Origin: Nepenthes gracilis
Taxonomy: Eukaryota; Streptophyta; Magnoliopsida; Caryophyllales; Nepenthaceae
DNA length: 64,000 bases
Reading direction: 5' to 3'
Assembly: GCA_033239525.1 (NCBI GenBank)
Contig: BSYO01000014.1
Span: 5,684,536 to 5,748,535 of the forward strand
A program made the position numbers and the translations under genes. Below, in pieces: positions 9,310-19,255 of the stretch. The first letter of the stretch is position 1. Each line of letters starts with the position of its first letter. Under the pieces are notes generated by a model that worked only from the letters and a program-made list of their open reading frames with translations, did no database searches and was not told where the DNA came from.

Positions 9310-12300
9310 TATTGCGTGTTGGAATGTCCGTAGACTAAATGGGGCGCTCAAAACCCATGAAGTCAAGAATGTCATTCGGTCTTCTCGCTGCTCTATCTTT
9401 GGTCTTGTTGAGACTCGGGTCAAGGAAAATAAGGCATCTTACATTTCAAACATGTTGATGCCTTCCTGGAAGTGGGTGATGAATTACTCCGAAAGCCCTT
9501 CTGGCCGTATTTGGATTGGCTGGGATGATAACAATGTTGACTTAAGCATTTTATCTAAATCTGACCAATTCATTCATCGTTAGATTATCAATAGAATCAA
9601 CAACTCTTCCTTTCTCACTTCCTTCATTTACGCCTCCAACTCTGAGATTTCTCGGAGAACTCTCTGGGACAACCTCCGCGCCATCCATCACCGCTCATCT
9701 AGTGATCCTTGGGCTGTGATGGGCGATTTTAATGCCATTAGAGCGCCTTCCAAGAACCTGGGTGGTTGCTCGCATGGCAACAGTGCTAAGGACCTTGATA
9801 ATTGCCTCATCAATTGTGATCTCCATGACCTGTGCTTTGATGGTGCTTTCTTCACCTGGAATGATGGCCGTGATCCTGGATCCCGCATCTTCCGCAATCT
9901 TGATAGAGTTGTTGTAAATGGTCTTTGGCTGGCGGAGCTCCACTACTTTGCCTCCTTCCCCCCGCCTTGCCTTTCGGATCACTCTCCCTGTTTGCTGAAC
10001 CCCATTTCCTCGAGGCCCAAAAAAACGGGCTGCTTTCGGTTCAACAATTTCCTCACCCAGCATCCTAGCTTCTTCCCCATAGTTCAACAATATTGGGCTA
10101 GCTATATCCAAGGGGTCCCCATGTTCTGAGTTGTTTCTAAGCTGAGACTCTTAAAAGAAAGGCTTAAAGAGATCAATCGCAACATGGGAAATGGCTCTGA
10201 AGGTGTCTCTCGTACACGACAGGCCCTTGAGGATTTCCAGAAGAATGGCCCGTCCAATGTCCCTCATCTCGGGGCTAATGTAGAGGATACCCTTCTTGCT
10301 GATTATCGTAGAGCGTTGAGACTTGAGCTTGATCTCCTTCAACAGAAGGCGAAAATCCGATGGATTAGGAATGGTGATCAATGTACGAAATACTTTTTGC
10401 AATCAATCGCTGCCAATCGCAATAAAAATCGGATTCTCTCCCTTACCAAAGAAGATGGATCGACTACGAGCAGCTTGGAGGAAGTTCAGTAACTATTCAT
10501 CAATCACTTCTCTCATCTTTTGGGCTCCGGCAGAAGTGGGACATTCCCAAAGGAGCGACTCTGTCCTTTCATTCTTCACTCCGTCCCTGTTGGCATTCGT
10601 CAGGAGCTCTGTAAGCCCTTTACTGATGAAGAGGTCCGGCTGGCGCTCTTCTCCAGTGATGATAACAAAGCCCCAGGGCCGGACGGTTTTTCTGCCAAAT
10701 TCTTCAAAGATTCCTGGAACGTTATTTGCCCCTCCATAACCGAAGCTATCCTTGACTTCTTTCAGCATGGGAAGTTGTTAAAACAAATCAACGCGACCTT
10801 GTTATGTTTAATCCCGAAAATCAAATCCCCTTCAAAGGTCGATTTCGTCCCATCGCCCTTTCCGTAACGAACGTTTTATATAAGATTATCTCCAAGGTCA
10901 TTGTCAACCGCATTAAACCCTCTCTTCCTTTCCCGGTAGCAAAGGGGCAACCGCCTTTGTTCTGGCAGGTGCATTGAGATAATATTTTTCTTGCCAGAAC
11001 TTCTCCATAAATACCACCCGAATAAGGGTGTCCCCTGTCAAGGCTATTAAAGTGGACTTGATGAAGGCTTATGACTCCATTCATTGGGATTTCATCTTAG
11101 CAGTTCTTGAGCTGATGAATTTCCCCCCTTTTATGATCAAATGGATTAGTCAATGCATTTCCACAACATCATTTTCTATAAGCCTCAATGGTGAGTCGGT
11201 GGGTTTTTTTCGCGGTGCCAAAGGACTAAGACAGGGGGACCCGCTCTCACCCTATCTGTTCGTCTTAGGGATGGAAGTCCTTAATGGCATTCTTAAAAGA
11301 ATGACCCAGTCAAATCCGGATTTTTAGTTCCACTGGAAATGTGCGGATACAAGAACCGTGATGCTAGGCTTTGCGGATGACCATCTGCTTTTTTCTAAAG
11401 CTGGTTGTAATTCCATCCAGGCACTACATGAGAGCCTTAAAATGTTTAGTTCTCTATCTGGGCTTACTCCTAACCCGGATAAGAGTGCGGTCTTTTGTTG
11501 TTCTACAAGTGAGACCACTAGGAGGGGCATTCTCAACATTCTCCGATTCAGACTGGGTAATCTCCCTGTCAAATATCTCGGAGTCCCCCTCACAACCACG
11601 AAGCTGTCAGCCTCTGACTGCAAACCACTCCTTGATAGAGTCTATCAACAAATTTCTTCTTGGAAAAATCGTTGGCTCTCCTTTGCGGGTAGGCTTCAAT
11701 TGATTTCCTCTATTCTTTCCACTATCCATCACTACTGGGCCTCCCTATTCATCCTTCCAAAAGCCATCTTGAAGCGCATTGAAAAATCCTTCCGCTCGTT
11801 TCTATGGCACGGATTCTCTGTTGGTCTCTCTTCCGTAAAGGTTGCCTAGACTGATGTGTGCTCCCCTAAAGAGGAAGGCGGCTTAGGAATAAAAAACTTG
11901 AGCGCGTCTAATAAAGCTCTGCTGGCCCGTCATTTCTAGAAGATTATCACTAAGGACCCGAACTCCATTTGGGTCGCTTGGTGTCACATCCATCGTATCA
12001 AAGACCGCTGCATTTGGACCATCAAAGTTCTAGATTCTGCCCCGTGGAGCTGGAAAAAGTTAATGAAGCTCCGTGTTACCTTTCGAAATAAGATCCGGCA
12101 TCATATTGGTAATGGTGGCGACACCTTTCTCTGGCTTGATTCTTGGCACCCGCTAGGTCCGCTTCATGAAAGATTTAATGAGAGAAGCAGATGTATCACT
12201 GGCTTGCCTTTGGATGCTAAGGTCAAGGATACCATCAGGAGCAGAGAATGGAACTGGCCTAACCCGTTTGATATGGAGGTAGATAGGATATTGAATAACA

Positions 12301-12963
12301 TGCCTTCATATCTCCCTGATCCTTCTCGCAATGATGTGGTAGTTTGGACAGCCGATCGCAATGGGATCTTCTCTTCAAAATTCACCTATGAGCTTTTCCG
12401 TGATCCGAAAGGCGTGGTGGAGTGGTTCAACCTTGTCTGGGGCCCCATGTCAATCCCGGCTCACACATTTATTCTCTGGCTCACGATCTGCCAGCAGCTT
12501 AGCACTCTCGATAGGATTGGCAATTACCTTCACATTCCTGCGTTATGTATACTCTGTTCCACTGGAAGGGAGTGTCATGACCACCTTTTCTTTAATTGCC
12601 CTTTTTCCTCGTCTGTCTAGCGGCAAATGCGCCACAAAGCGGGGTGTAGATGGCCCCATCCTAATTGGAATTCAAACATCCTGTGGGCTGCTAAACGATG
12701 GAAGGGCAATAATCTCAAAGTATACTCATTCCGCCTCACTCTTGCTGCTTCCGTCTATTTTATCTGGAGAGAGAGGAATCATCGTATATTTAAGGATTCG
12801 AGGAATCTTAACGTAACCCAAAATAGTTACCCAGATTTCTACGGCAGTCCGGGGGAAGATTGAGGCTTCCCACAGCGTCGTTACTGTGCAGGACAGACAG
12901 TTTTTGAAAAGGTGAAACATTCCTAGTTCAAACTCACATTCGGAGGACTGGATTTCCGGCTGA
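9302..12963 (+). pseudogene. LINE A ORF2 (endonuclease / reverse transcriptase), broken
   Basis: Domains run in order. The endonuclease shows ACWNVRRLN (about 9314), LVETRV (about 9405), GDFNA (9721) and SDHS (9977). The RT region includes IRWIRNGDQCTKYF (about 10360), KAPGPDGF (10670), KVDLMKAYDS (11048), GLRQGDPLSPYLF (11224) and the active-site FADD (about 11370). The zf-RVT-like C-terminus has HTFILWL, CILC and CHDHLFFNCPF (12460-12610). Premature stops lie at 9583, after 10129 and at 12618-12620, where the related minus-strand copy has Trp (TGG) instead of TAG. Frameshifts break the RT core, for example around 10860-11028. The C-terminus ends HSEDWISG before TGA 12961-12963. The protein would nick target DNA and reverse-transcribe its own mRNA. 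Confidence 0.9.
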
Positions 12964-13069
12964 CATTTGGAGGGTATGCTGGTGTGTCTCACTTTTGGTC
13001 CTTGAGCGGCTGAAGATGTGCTGAGGCCGGTATGCCTTCCTTTGATGGTGTCTTCGCGTTTCAAAAAAA

Positions 13070-14480
13070 AACCCGATTCACTTTTGCTGGTCAGTGTGTT
13101 TCTTTTGAACGGAGTACTCTGTTTTCCTTGGACGGAGTGGCTCCTTTTCCTTAATCCGAAGCTCTTTTTCCGGAGTGCCCTCCTGTCCTTTTAATGGACG
13201 GAGTGGCCTGTTCCCTTTTCCGGAGCCCCTTTCCAAAAAAAAAAAATTTCTTGTCCCTGAAGACTGGAGTGCCTTTTGCCTTAAAGACGGAGTGACTTTT
13301 CATCTTTCTTTTCCGGAGCACAAAAAGGACGGAGCTTTCAGTGAAGGTCGGATTCTAAAAGGCCGGATCGCTTCATGTTCTTTTCGGACGGAGTGAAAGT
13401 GTGCAGCCTTCCGGAGTGCCTTTTTGCCCTCTATGGACGGAGTGCTCTCTCTCTTAGGATGGAGTGATGTTGTTGTGATGTGGCCAGAGCTGTTTTGGGA
13501 TTGCCATGCTTTGTTGGGTTGCTTGTGCGTCTGTTGCCACGTGGAGGCCGGAGTGCCTTTCTCTTCTAGTGAACTTGCGGGTTAAAAAAAAACGGTTGGA
13601 ATGGCCTTGTTCCTTTTCCAGTGTTTTTTTTCCAAAAAAAAAAAATGCTGTGTTTATTGCCCGGAGTGGCTTTTCACTTTGGCCGGAGTGCTTTTCTCAA
13701 TCTGGTCAGAGTGATTTTGCGCTTCTTTTCGGAGTGCATGTGTTTCCCTTTTTTGGACGGAGTGGATTTGCCGGAGTGAATTTCCCCTATTTGGTGGAGC
13801 TCCTTGGTTTCATGCTTCCGTTGTGTATTTATCCAGAGTGCACCCTGGGAGAATACTCTGGCGTTCCTTTTCTCCCCAAAAAAAAAAAAAAAAATTAGTG
13901 AGGTGGCTGGTCTGTTTCACTTTTTAGGACGGAGCCTCTTTGTTAATGTTTCCGGAGTGCTTTTCCCTACCCATATTGCTCTCTGTCTCCTTGGACGGAG
14001 TGATTTTCTCACTCTGGACGTAGTGATTTATCACTGTGGATGGAGTGTTTTGTTGGCTCGTGCTTCCAGTAGTGCATGTCCCCCTTTCATCCGAGGTAAA
14101 TCCTTGGTCGGCGTGGATTAGCCGGAGTGTATTTCCTCTATTTGGACGAAGCGCTTCTCTTCATACTTCCGGAGTGCTGTTGGACGGAGTGACTTTGGAC
14201 GGAGTGACCTGTACGGAGCGTCTTTGGGCGGAGTGACCTGTACGGAGCGTCTTTGGACGGAGTGGATTAGGACGGAGTGTTTTTGGATGGAGTTCACTTT
14301 ATCTGAGGGTCGGAGTGCTTTTTCTCTATTTTTTCAGAGTGCTTTGGACGGAGTGTATTAGACGGAGCGGCTTTGTTGAATCCGGAGTTCTTTAGTATGG
14401 AGGCCAGAGTACATTGTAGATTCCGGAGTGCATGGAACAGAGTGCCGATTTTGTTATTGTAATCTTGTTTTTTAATGACT
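13070..14480 (+). repeat. LINE A 3' UTR: CGGAGTG-word array with A-tracts
   Basis: Directly after ORF2 comes about 1.4 kb of short divergent units around (T)TTGGACGGAGTG and CCGGAGTGC, spaced roughly 20-45 nt. Runs of 9-18 A occur near 13062, 13236, 13634 and 13876. In 14140-14300 the units become nearly pure GACGGAGTG(A/G) repeats. There is no coding potential. The position between ORF2 and the conserved terminus shows that the array is part of the LINE and not an adjacent satellite. Confidence 0.8.
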
Positions 14481-14494
14481 TTAGTCATGGTTTA

Positions 14495-14608
14495 GGGGAC
14501 TCCCTGTTTCTGTGTTTCTTTTGCCAAGTCGGCAAAATACTTGGTAAAGAACATAACTGTTTGTACATTTTATTTAAATTTTAATGCATTTAATTACTTA
14601 TCAAAAAA
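14495..14608 (+). promoter_or_regulatory. LINE A conserved 3' terminus (two hairpins plus A-tail)
   Basis: GGGGACTCCC (14495-14504) can fold as GGG-N4-CCC. CCAAGT (14524-14529) pairs with ACTTGG (14539-14544) around the loop CGGCAAAAT, and the stem extends with flanking TTTG/TAAA. About 50 AT-rich nt and TTACTTATC plus A-run follow. The same order recurs in the other LINE 3' ends here. In LINE families with stringent template choice, such 3' hairpins are recognised by the element's own RT; that role is inferred here. Confidence 0.7.
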
Positions 14609-15639
14609 AATTTATGTAAATTCATGATTAATGAGAATTTGAATTTTATTTTGGTTTTTATTTGTTATTAGTATTATAAATAAATAAATAAAAATTATCA
14701 CAAAAAATATTGATAACTCTTATTCATTTGATTTTGTTGAACCTTTTGAGATTAAACATGTTGGGGTCACTTTCTTGTGGTGTTTGTGTCCACAGACTTG
14801 TGGAGACAAATGGACGCAGACGTTTGGAGAAATCCGAAAACGTTCGTCCTCGGGGTAGCTGGAAGAATTGGACGAGGATTACTGTGGAGGAGTAGTGGCT
14901 AGAGAATCCGTCCGGGAACTATTGTCCGAGAAGTTGCGAAAATAGTGGACGAAGACTCATCAGATGCGTCATGTCCGAGAGGTTGCTGAGGACATGGATG
15001 AGGACTCTGAAGCCTAGGCGTTGACTTCCTCAGTAGGTCTGCTGCAGCCGCGTGTTGCAGGTGGGTAGGCGGCTACAACTTCCAAGGTATCAGGACTGCC
15101 ATCCTAGCACGCCGGGCTTGCGCCTGCCATGGCAGGTCTAAGGGGCTTGGTCCTGCCACCCTACTGGTAGTAGAGTGGCTGGCTGGACCAAGGGCCCTTG
15201 TGCCTATATATATGGGCTGCCGGTAGAGCCAAGAGAGAGAGCTAGGCAAGATTGAGAAAGCAATCTTAGGAGAGCAAAAGGGTTATTGTGAAGGAAAAGA
15301 GGAGTGCACCACCGGTAAGAGAAGGGAGAAAGAGAAAAATAGAGTGAAAAGAACAGAGTGTTTTTCTTAGTTTGCTCTAGAGAGTTTTTCCTTTTTTTTT
15401 GGTAAGTAATTAATTGTATTAAAATGTAAATAAACTGTATAAAGATCTATACTTTTACCAAGTGTTTTACCGACTTGGAAAGAGAGATATAGAAAGAGGG
15501 AAAACCCAAAAAAATAAGACACAGGAGTCTTAAATAAAATATTACATAGAAGGAAACAGCCATTGGGACTCAAAACCACGACTGCCAGCAGTACTGAAGA
15601 GGAGGACGCTACTTCAGCACTAGTCGAACCACGCCACGT

Positions 15640-16670
15640 CAGCATATCCATAAGAAAAGATCAAAGGAGCAAAGGAGTATAAGCCATTCCGTCCACCTTT
15701 AGGTGAAGCAATGGAACTACGGAAATGATCGCAAAGAGGTCACTCCAGCTAAGAAAATTCACTCCGTCCAAGAGGAGCATCAATAACTCCGGCCAGCAAG
15801 GCGCACAAGCCACTCCGTCCTTCCTATTAGGGAAGCAAAGGGACTCCGGAATGCTCGCAAGTTGGACACTTCAGATTTATGAACACCCGAAAAAGCTGGT
15901 CCGGCTTTATGATCTCCGGATAAAAGGAAGCACTCCAGCCAAGCTCGAACAAATACGAACTACGGATCCGGAGTCCACGAAAGCGCCGGATAAAGCAGCG
16001 AACAAAAAGGCACTCCGGATTCTGGATTTCACAGAACAGCGACTAAAGCCGCTAACTTTTTTTTTTTAAAAAAACACAGAAAGAAGGAAGGAAATCACTC
16101 CGGAAACGGAGTCCGCAAAAGCAAAGGCACTCTGAAAACCGGAGTCCTCAAGACGGATCCAGAGTCCTCAAAAGCAGCAGCAAAAGCACTCCGGAAACCG
16201 GAGTCCTCAAGAGCGCCGGATAAAGAAGTGCACAATACACACCGGAAGCCGGAGTACACAATCACTCCGGAAACCAGCGAACAAAAAGACACTCCGGAAT
16301 CCGGAGTTCACAGAACAACGACGGAAACCGCCAATCCTTTTTTTTTGTAAGCACAGAAAGAAGGAGCCGACGCCACAAAGCAAAAGCACTCCGGAGACCG
16401 GAGTCCTCCACGCGCCGAAAAACAACAGCGCACAAAAACACTCCGGAATCCGGAGTTCACATAAACAAGGACAGTTTTTTTTTTAACACATAAAGAAGGA
16501 ACCGAAGTCCAACAAGCGCCGAAAACAGCAGCGTACAAAGCACTCCGGAATCCGGAGTCTACAAAAGTAGGGACAGAGATTTTTTTTTAAATCTAAGAAG
16601 GAAGCACTCCGGATCCGGAGTCCTCAAAGTCAAAGAAGAGAAAACACTCCGGAATCCTGAGACGTCAACC
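15640..16670 (-). repeat. LINE C 3' UTR: array of ACTCCGGA-N-TCCGGAGT palindromes
   Basis: About ten imperfect or perfect copies of a 16-17 nt inverted repeat lie here, for example near 16188, 16292, 16388, 16440, 16541 and 16606. Arms are 8 bp with a 0-1 nt centre. T-runs (A-runs on the element strand) at about 16058, 16336, 16472 and 16578 divide the array into units of roughly 110-280 nt. In the part nearest the 3' end (15640-15900) the words change to CACTCCGTCC, as in LINE A. Confidence 0.8.
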
Positions 16671-16675
16671 GCAAT

Positions 16676-17766
16676 CTACACTGGAATCAGGCCAGAACCT
16701 CCAAATATTAAAGAAAAACGGTCATCCGAGTGTAAGTTGGAGCAAGGAATGTTCCATCTTTCCAAAATTCGCCTGTCTACACAAGCACTGCATTATGAGA
16801 TACCTCAATCTTCCACCGGATGCTGTGAGAAATGCAGGTGACCATTTGGGTTGCATTAAGATTCCTCGAGCCCTTAACATACGATGGTTCTCTCCTTCCG
16901 GATGAAATAGACGGAAGCAGCAAGAGTGAGGCGGAATGAATATGTTTTGAGATTTTTTCCATTCCACCGTTTAGCAGCCCATAAGATGTTGGAATTCCAA
17001 TTTAGGTGGGGCCATCTACACCCGGCTTTGTGGCGCATTTGCCGCCAGACAGACGAGAAGAAAGGGCAATTAAAGAAAAGGTGATCATGACTTTCCCTTC
17101 TGGAGGAGCAGAGAATACATACCGCAGGAATACGAAGGTAATTTCCAATCCTGTCGAGAGTGCTAAGCCTCTGGCAGACCGCCAGCCAGAGAATAAAGGT
17201 GTGAGTCGGAATTGACATCGGGCCCCAGACAAGGCAGTACCACTCCACCACACCTTTCGGTTCTCGAAAAAGCCCATAGACAGATTTTGAAGAGAATACC
17301 CCACTGCGATCAGCAGTCCAGACTACCATATCATTACGAGTAGGGTCAGGGAGGTATGAAGGCATGTTCTCCAAGATCTTGTCAACCTCCATATCAAAAG
17401 GGTTTGGCCAAGACCAAACCCCATTTCTGATGATTTCCTTGACCTTAGCATCCAAAGGCAATCCAGTGATACACCTGATTCTCTCGCTAAATCTATCCTG
17501 GAGCGGACCTAAAGGGTGCCAATGATCAAGCCAGAGGAATGTGTCACCACCATTACCAATATGATGCCGAATCAACTGCGAAGAGTACCCCGGAGCTTCA
17601 TTAGCTTTTTCCAGCTCCAAGGGGCAGCATCCGAAACTTTGATAGTCTAGATGCAACGGTCTTTGATACGATGATCGTGACTCCAAACGACCCAGATGGA
17701 ATTCGGGTCCTTAGTGCTAATCCTCCATAAATGCCGAGCCAACAGAGCTTTATTAGATGCAATACT
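16676..17766 (-). pseudogene. LINE C ORF2 C-terminal fragment (zf-RVT region)
   Basis: The longest open part (17686-16874) reads through GNGGDTFLWLDHWHPLGPL, MEVDKILENMPSYLPD, HTFILWLAVCQRLSTLDRI and CILCSSRRESHDHLFFNCPF. It aligns closely with 12060-12620 of LINE A. The zinc-finger-like C-x2-C and H-x4-C spacing is preserved. After frameshifts the C-terminus continues as ILERWNIPCSNLHSDD and stops at the codon complementary to 16676-16678. The endonuclease and RT core are absent because of the 5' truncation. Confidence 0.85.
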
Positions 17767-18007
17767 CTATCCTAGAGGTTTGTAACCTATTTCACATAGT
17801 GGATTTACTGTTGACTCTACTCCCGTGGTTTTTCCCTTCAGTTCCAGAAGGGTTTTCACATTAAATCTCGTGTGTCTTATCTCGGCTATCCGTCTCTCCT
17901 TGTTGGCTGTCCGTCTGAGCCCTGTCCCTCTGTCCGAGTATTTTGTTCTCTCGGTCACTGTGCTCAGGAGTATTCTGTCAGAATGCCTATTTGCCCCCTG
18001 CAAAACA

Positions 18008-18480
18008 AATTAAAATTTACATAATTTATGTTTAACATATGATTATTCAAAATATTTATGCATTATTTGATAAATTTTTGTTAGACCTCAAGCCGCTAAA
18101 GGCAGAGAATAGGATAACTGATTAATCAATTTAAGTAGTCTTTTTAACCATGTGTGAAATTGCAAAATCTTAAAATGGCCATTAAACAACTTTGAAAAGG
18201 ACCAAAATTACTGCAAGTTAATTCAAATGACATTTTACGAGATGGACATTACATTATTTTGCCTATTCAATTGAACATTTTATAACTGCAAGGGCTCTAC
18301 AAATTGGCATTTTATTACGAGATGCCAATTAAACATTATTGGCATTACCAGAATTTAACATATTCTCAATCCTGATTTACAAGTATTTAACATAATTTAC
18401 AAGTATTTAACATAATTACAAGTATTTAACATAATTTACAAGTATTTTATAACAGGCTCTACAAATTGCACATATTCTCT
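18008..18480. repeat. AT-rich sequence with a 20-bp tandem repeat
   Basis: After the solo LTR the sequence is AT-rich. At about 18377-18446 the unit ACAAGTATTTAACATAATTT recurs four times. GGCTCTACAAATTG occurs near 18292 and again near 18453, bracketing the array. No gene is seen. Confidence 0.6.
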
Positions 18481-19255
18481 CGCTCTCCTTCTCTTCTCAT
18501 CTCCGCCGCCGCATCGCCGGGAACCATCAACCTCAAGATATTACGCATCAATATCTTAATCCTGGATCAACAAATTTCAAAAAAATTTCAATTACAATAA
18601 TTTTGATACAATTTTTTCGATTTCTAATGATACTGAAGAATTAAAATCAAAAAATAGAAAATAAAAATTGATATAACAGATGGGCAGTAAAAGAAAATAA
18701 GAAATTTTGAGAAGAAAGAGGATGATACGGAAGATTGTCGAAGAATATTACAATGAAATCATGAAATATTACAATGCTCAAAATATTACATTTCGGCTGG
18801 CTCTCTTTATTTCTTCGACTGCTGCTGCTTGTGGTTACGGTTTTGGCTCACATGCTTGCAGAAGGAAGATGAAGATGGAGGGAGACGAAGAAGGCTCACA
18901 CCGCTCTCTCTCTTTCTCTCTTCGTTCTGCTCTCTCTCTCTCTTCATTCTTTGTTCGTCTGTGGCCCCTAGACCCCAACATGACTAGGGTTTTGTTTCAA
19001 ATGGAGGCAAAACCTCACCCGTTGGATTTGTTTTAACTCCAATAGCTAAGATTACTCTTTTTCAAATTGAAAAAAAAAAGAACAACACTGTGCGCGTGCA
19101 AAGCCGTTCGCACGCGCAAAGTTACCATTATTTTTAAAAAAAGGAATTTGTGCTAGAGCCATTGGATATGATCCAACGACCCCAAGCACGTAGCACACGC
19201 CCTACGCCACAGGGCTGTAGCGCAGGGCCCTAGCTCCCATAGCCCACCCCTTCTC
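18480..19255 (+). repeat. Unclassified GC-hairpin repeat, copy 2
   Basis: It is inverted relative to 4985-5560. It shows a CT-rich leader, GGTTACGGTTTTGGCT, GGAGGGAGACGAAGAAG (about 18875), CTAGGGTTTTGTTTCAAATGG (about 18983), the hairpin TGCGCGTGC/GCACGCGCA (about 19090-19120), TTGGATATGATCCAA (about 19165) and a GC-rich end with GCGCAGGGCCCTAG (about 19219). The last hairpin (GCCCTACGC/GCGCAGGGC) followed by CTAG faintly recalls a Helitron 3' end, but no TC 5' end or A/T insertion site was established. The open frame at 18707-19036 is probably accidental. Confidence 0.55.

Larger units (their letters stand above)
7530..14608 (+). mobile_element. LINE A: near full-length L1-type retrotransposon
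   Basis: The order is a short pyrimidine-rich 5' UTR (about 7530-7622), ORF1 (7623-9309), ORF2 (9302-12963), a 1.5 kb repetitive 3' UTR, and the conserved terminus with hairpins and TTACTTATC plus A-run (to about 14608). ORF2 has an apurinic-type endonuclease, a reverse transcriptase and a zf-RVT region, the layout of plant L1 LINEs. No RNase H domain is seen. Both ORFs carry frameshifts and stops, so this copy is dead. I could not find a TSD; the sequence after the A-run has no match near 7500, so the 5' boundary is approximate. Confidence 0.85.
15392..17766 (-). mobile_element. LINE C: 5'-truncated LINE inside the copia LTR
   Basis: On the minus strand it contains the ORF2 C-terminal region (17766 to 16676), a palindrome-rich 3' UTR (about 16670-15600), the hairpin CCAAGT/ACTTGG (15478-15458) and TTACTTACC plus A-run (T-run on plus at 15392-15400). 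The 5' end is truncated near 17766, at a site equivalent to about 11910 in LINE A. A TSD is not clean: CTCTAGAGAGTTT at the 3' side and CTAGAGGTTT at the 5' side are similar but imperfect. It shares the ORF2-array-terminus order with LINE A, which confirms that the array belongs to the family. Confidence 0.8.
14759..18002 (+). mobile_element. Solo copia LTR split by a LINE, with 5-bp TSD
   Basis: It begins TGTTGGGGTCACTTTC and ends with CTGCA at 18002. AAACA at 14754-14758 repeats at 18003-18007. It is related to the LTRs at 28078 and 38542: they share TGTTGGGGTCACT, GTCCGAGAGGTT, GGACATGGA(C/T)GAGGAC and the terminal TTCACATTAAA...GGTCACTG region. LINE C (about 15392-17766) interrupts it; without that insertion the LTR would be roughly 0.85 kb. 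No internal domain follows, so it is a solo LTR, presumably formed by LTR-LTR recombination. Confidence 0.8.

Noticed and set aside
18707..19036. 109-codon open frame
   Set aside because: Lies inside the unclassified repeat; the other copy (minus strand, 5266-5547) does not keep the same protein, so it is probably chance.
19219..19240. Helitron 3' end (hairpin plus CTAG)
   Set aside because: The loop-to-CTRR spacing is poor, and no TC 5' end or AT target site was found; left as an open possibility only.
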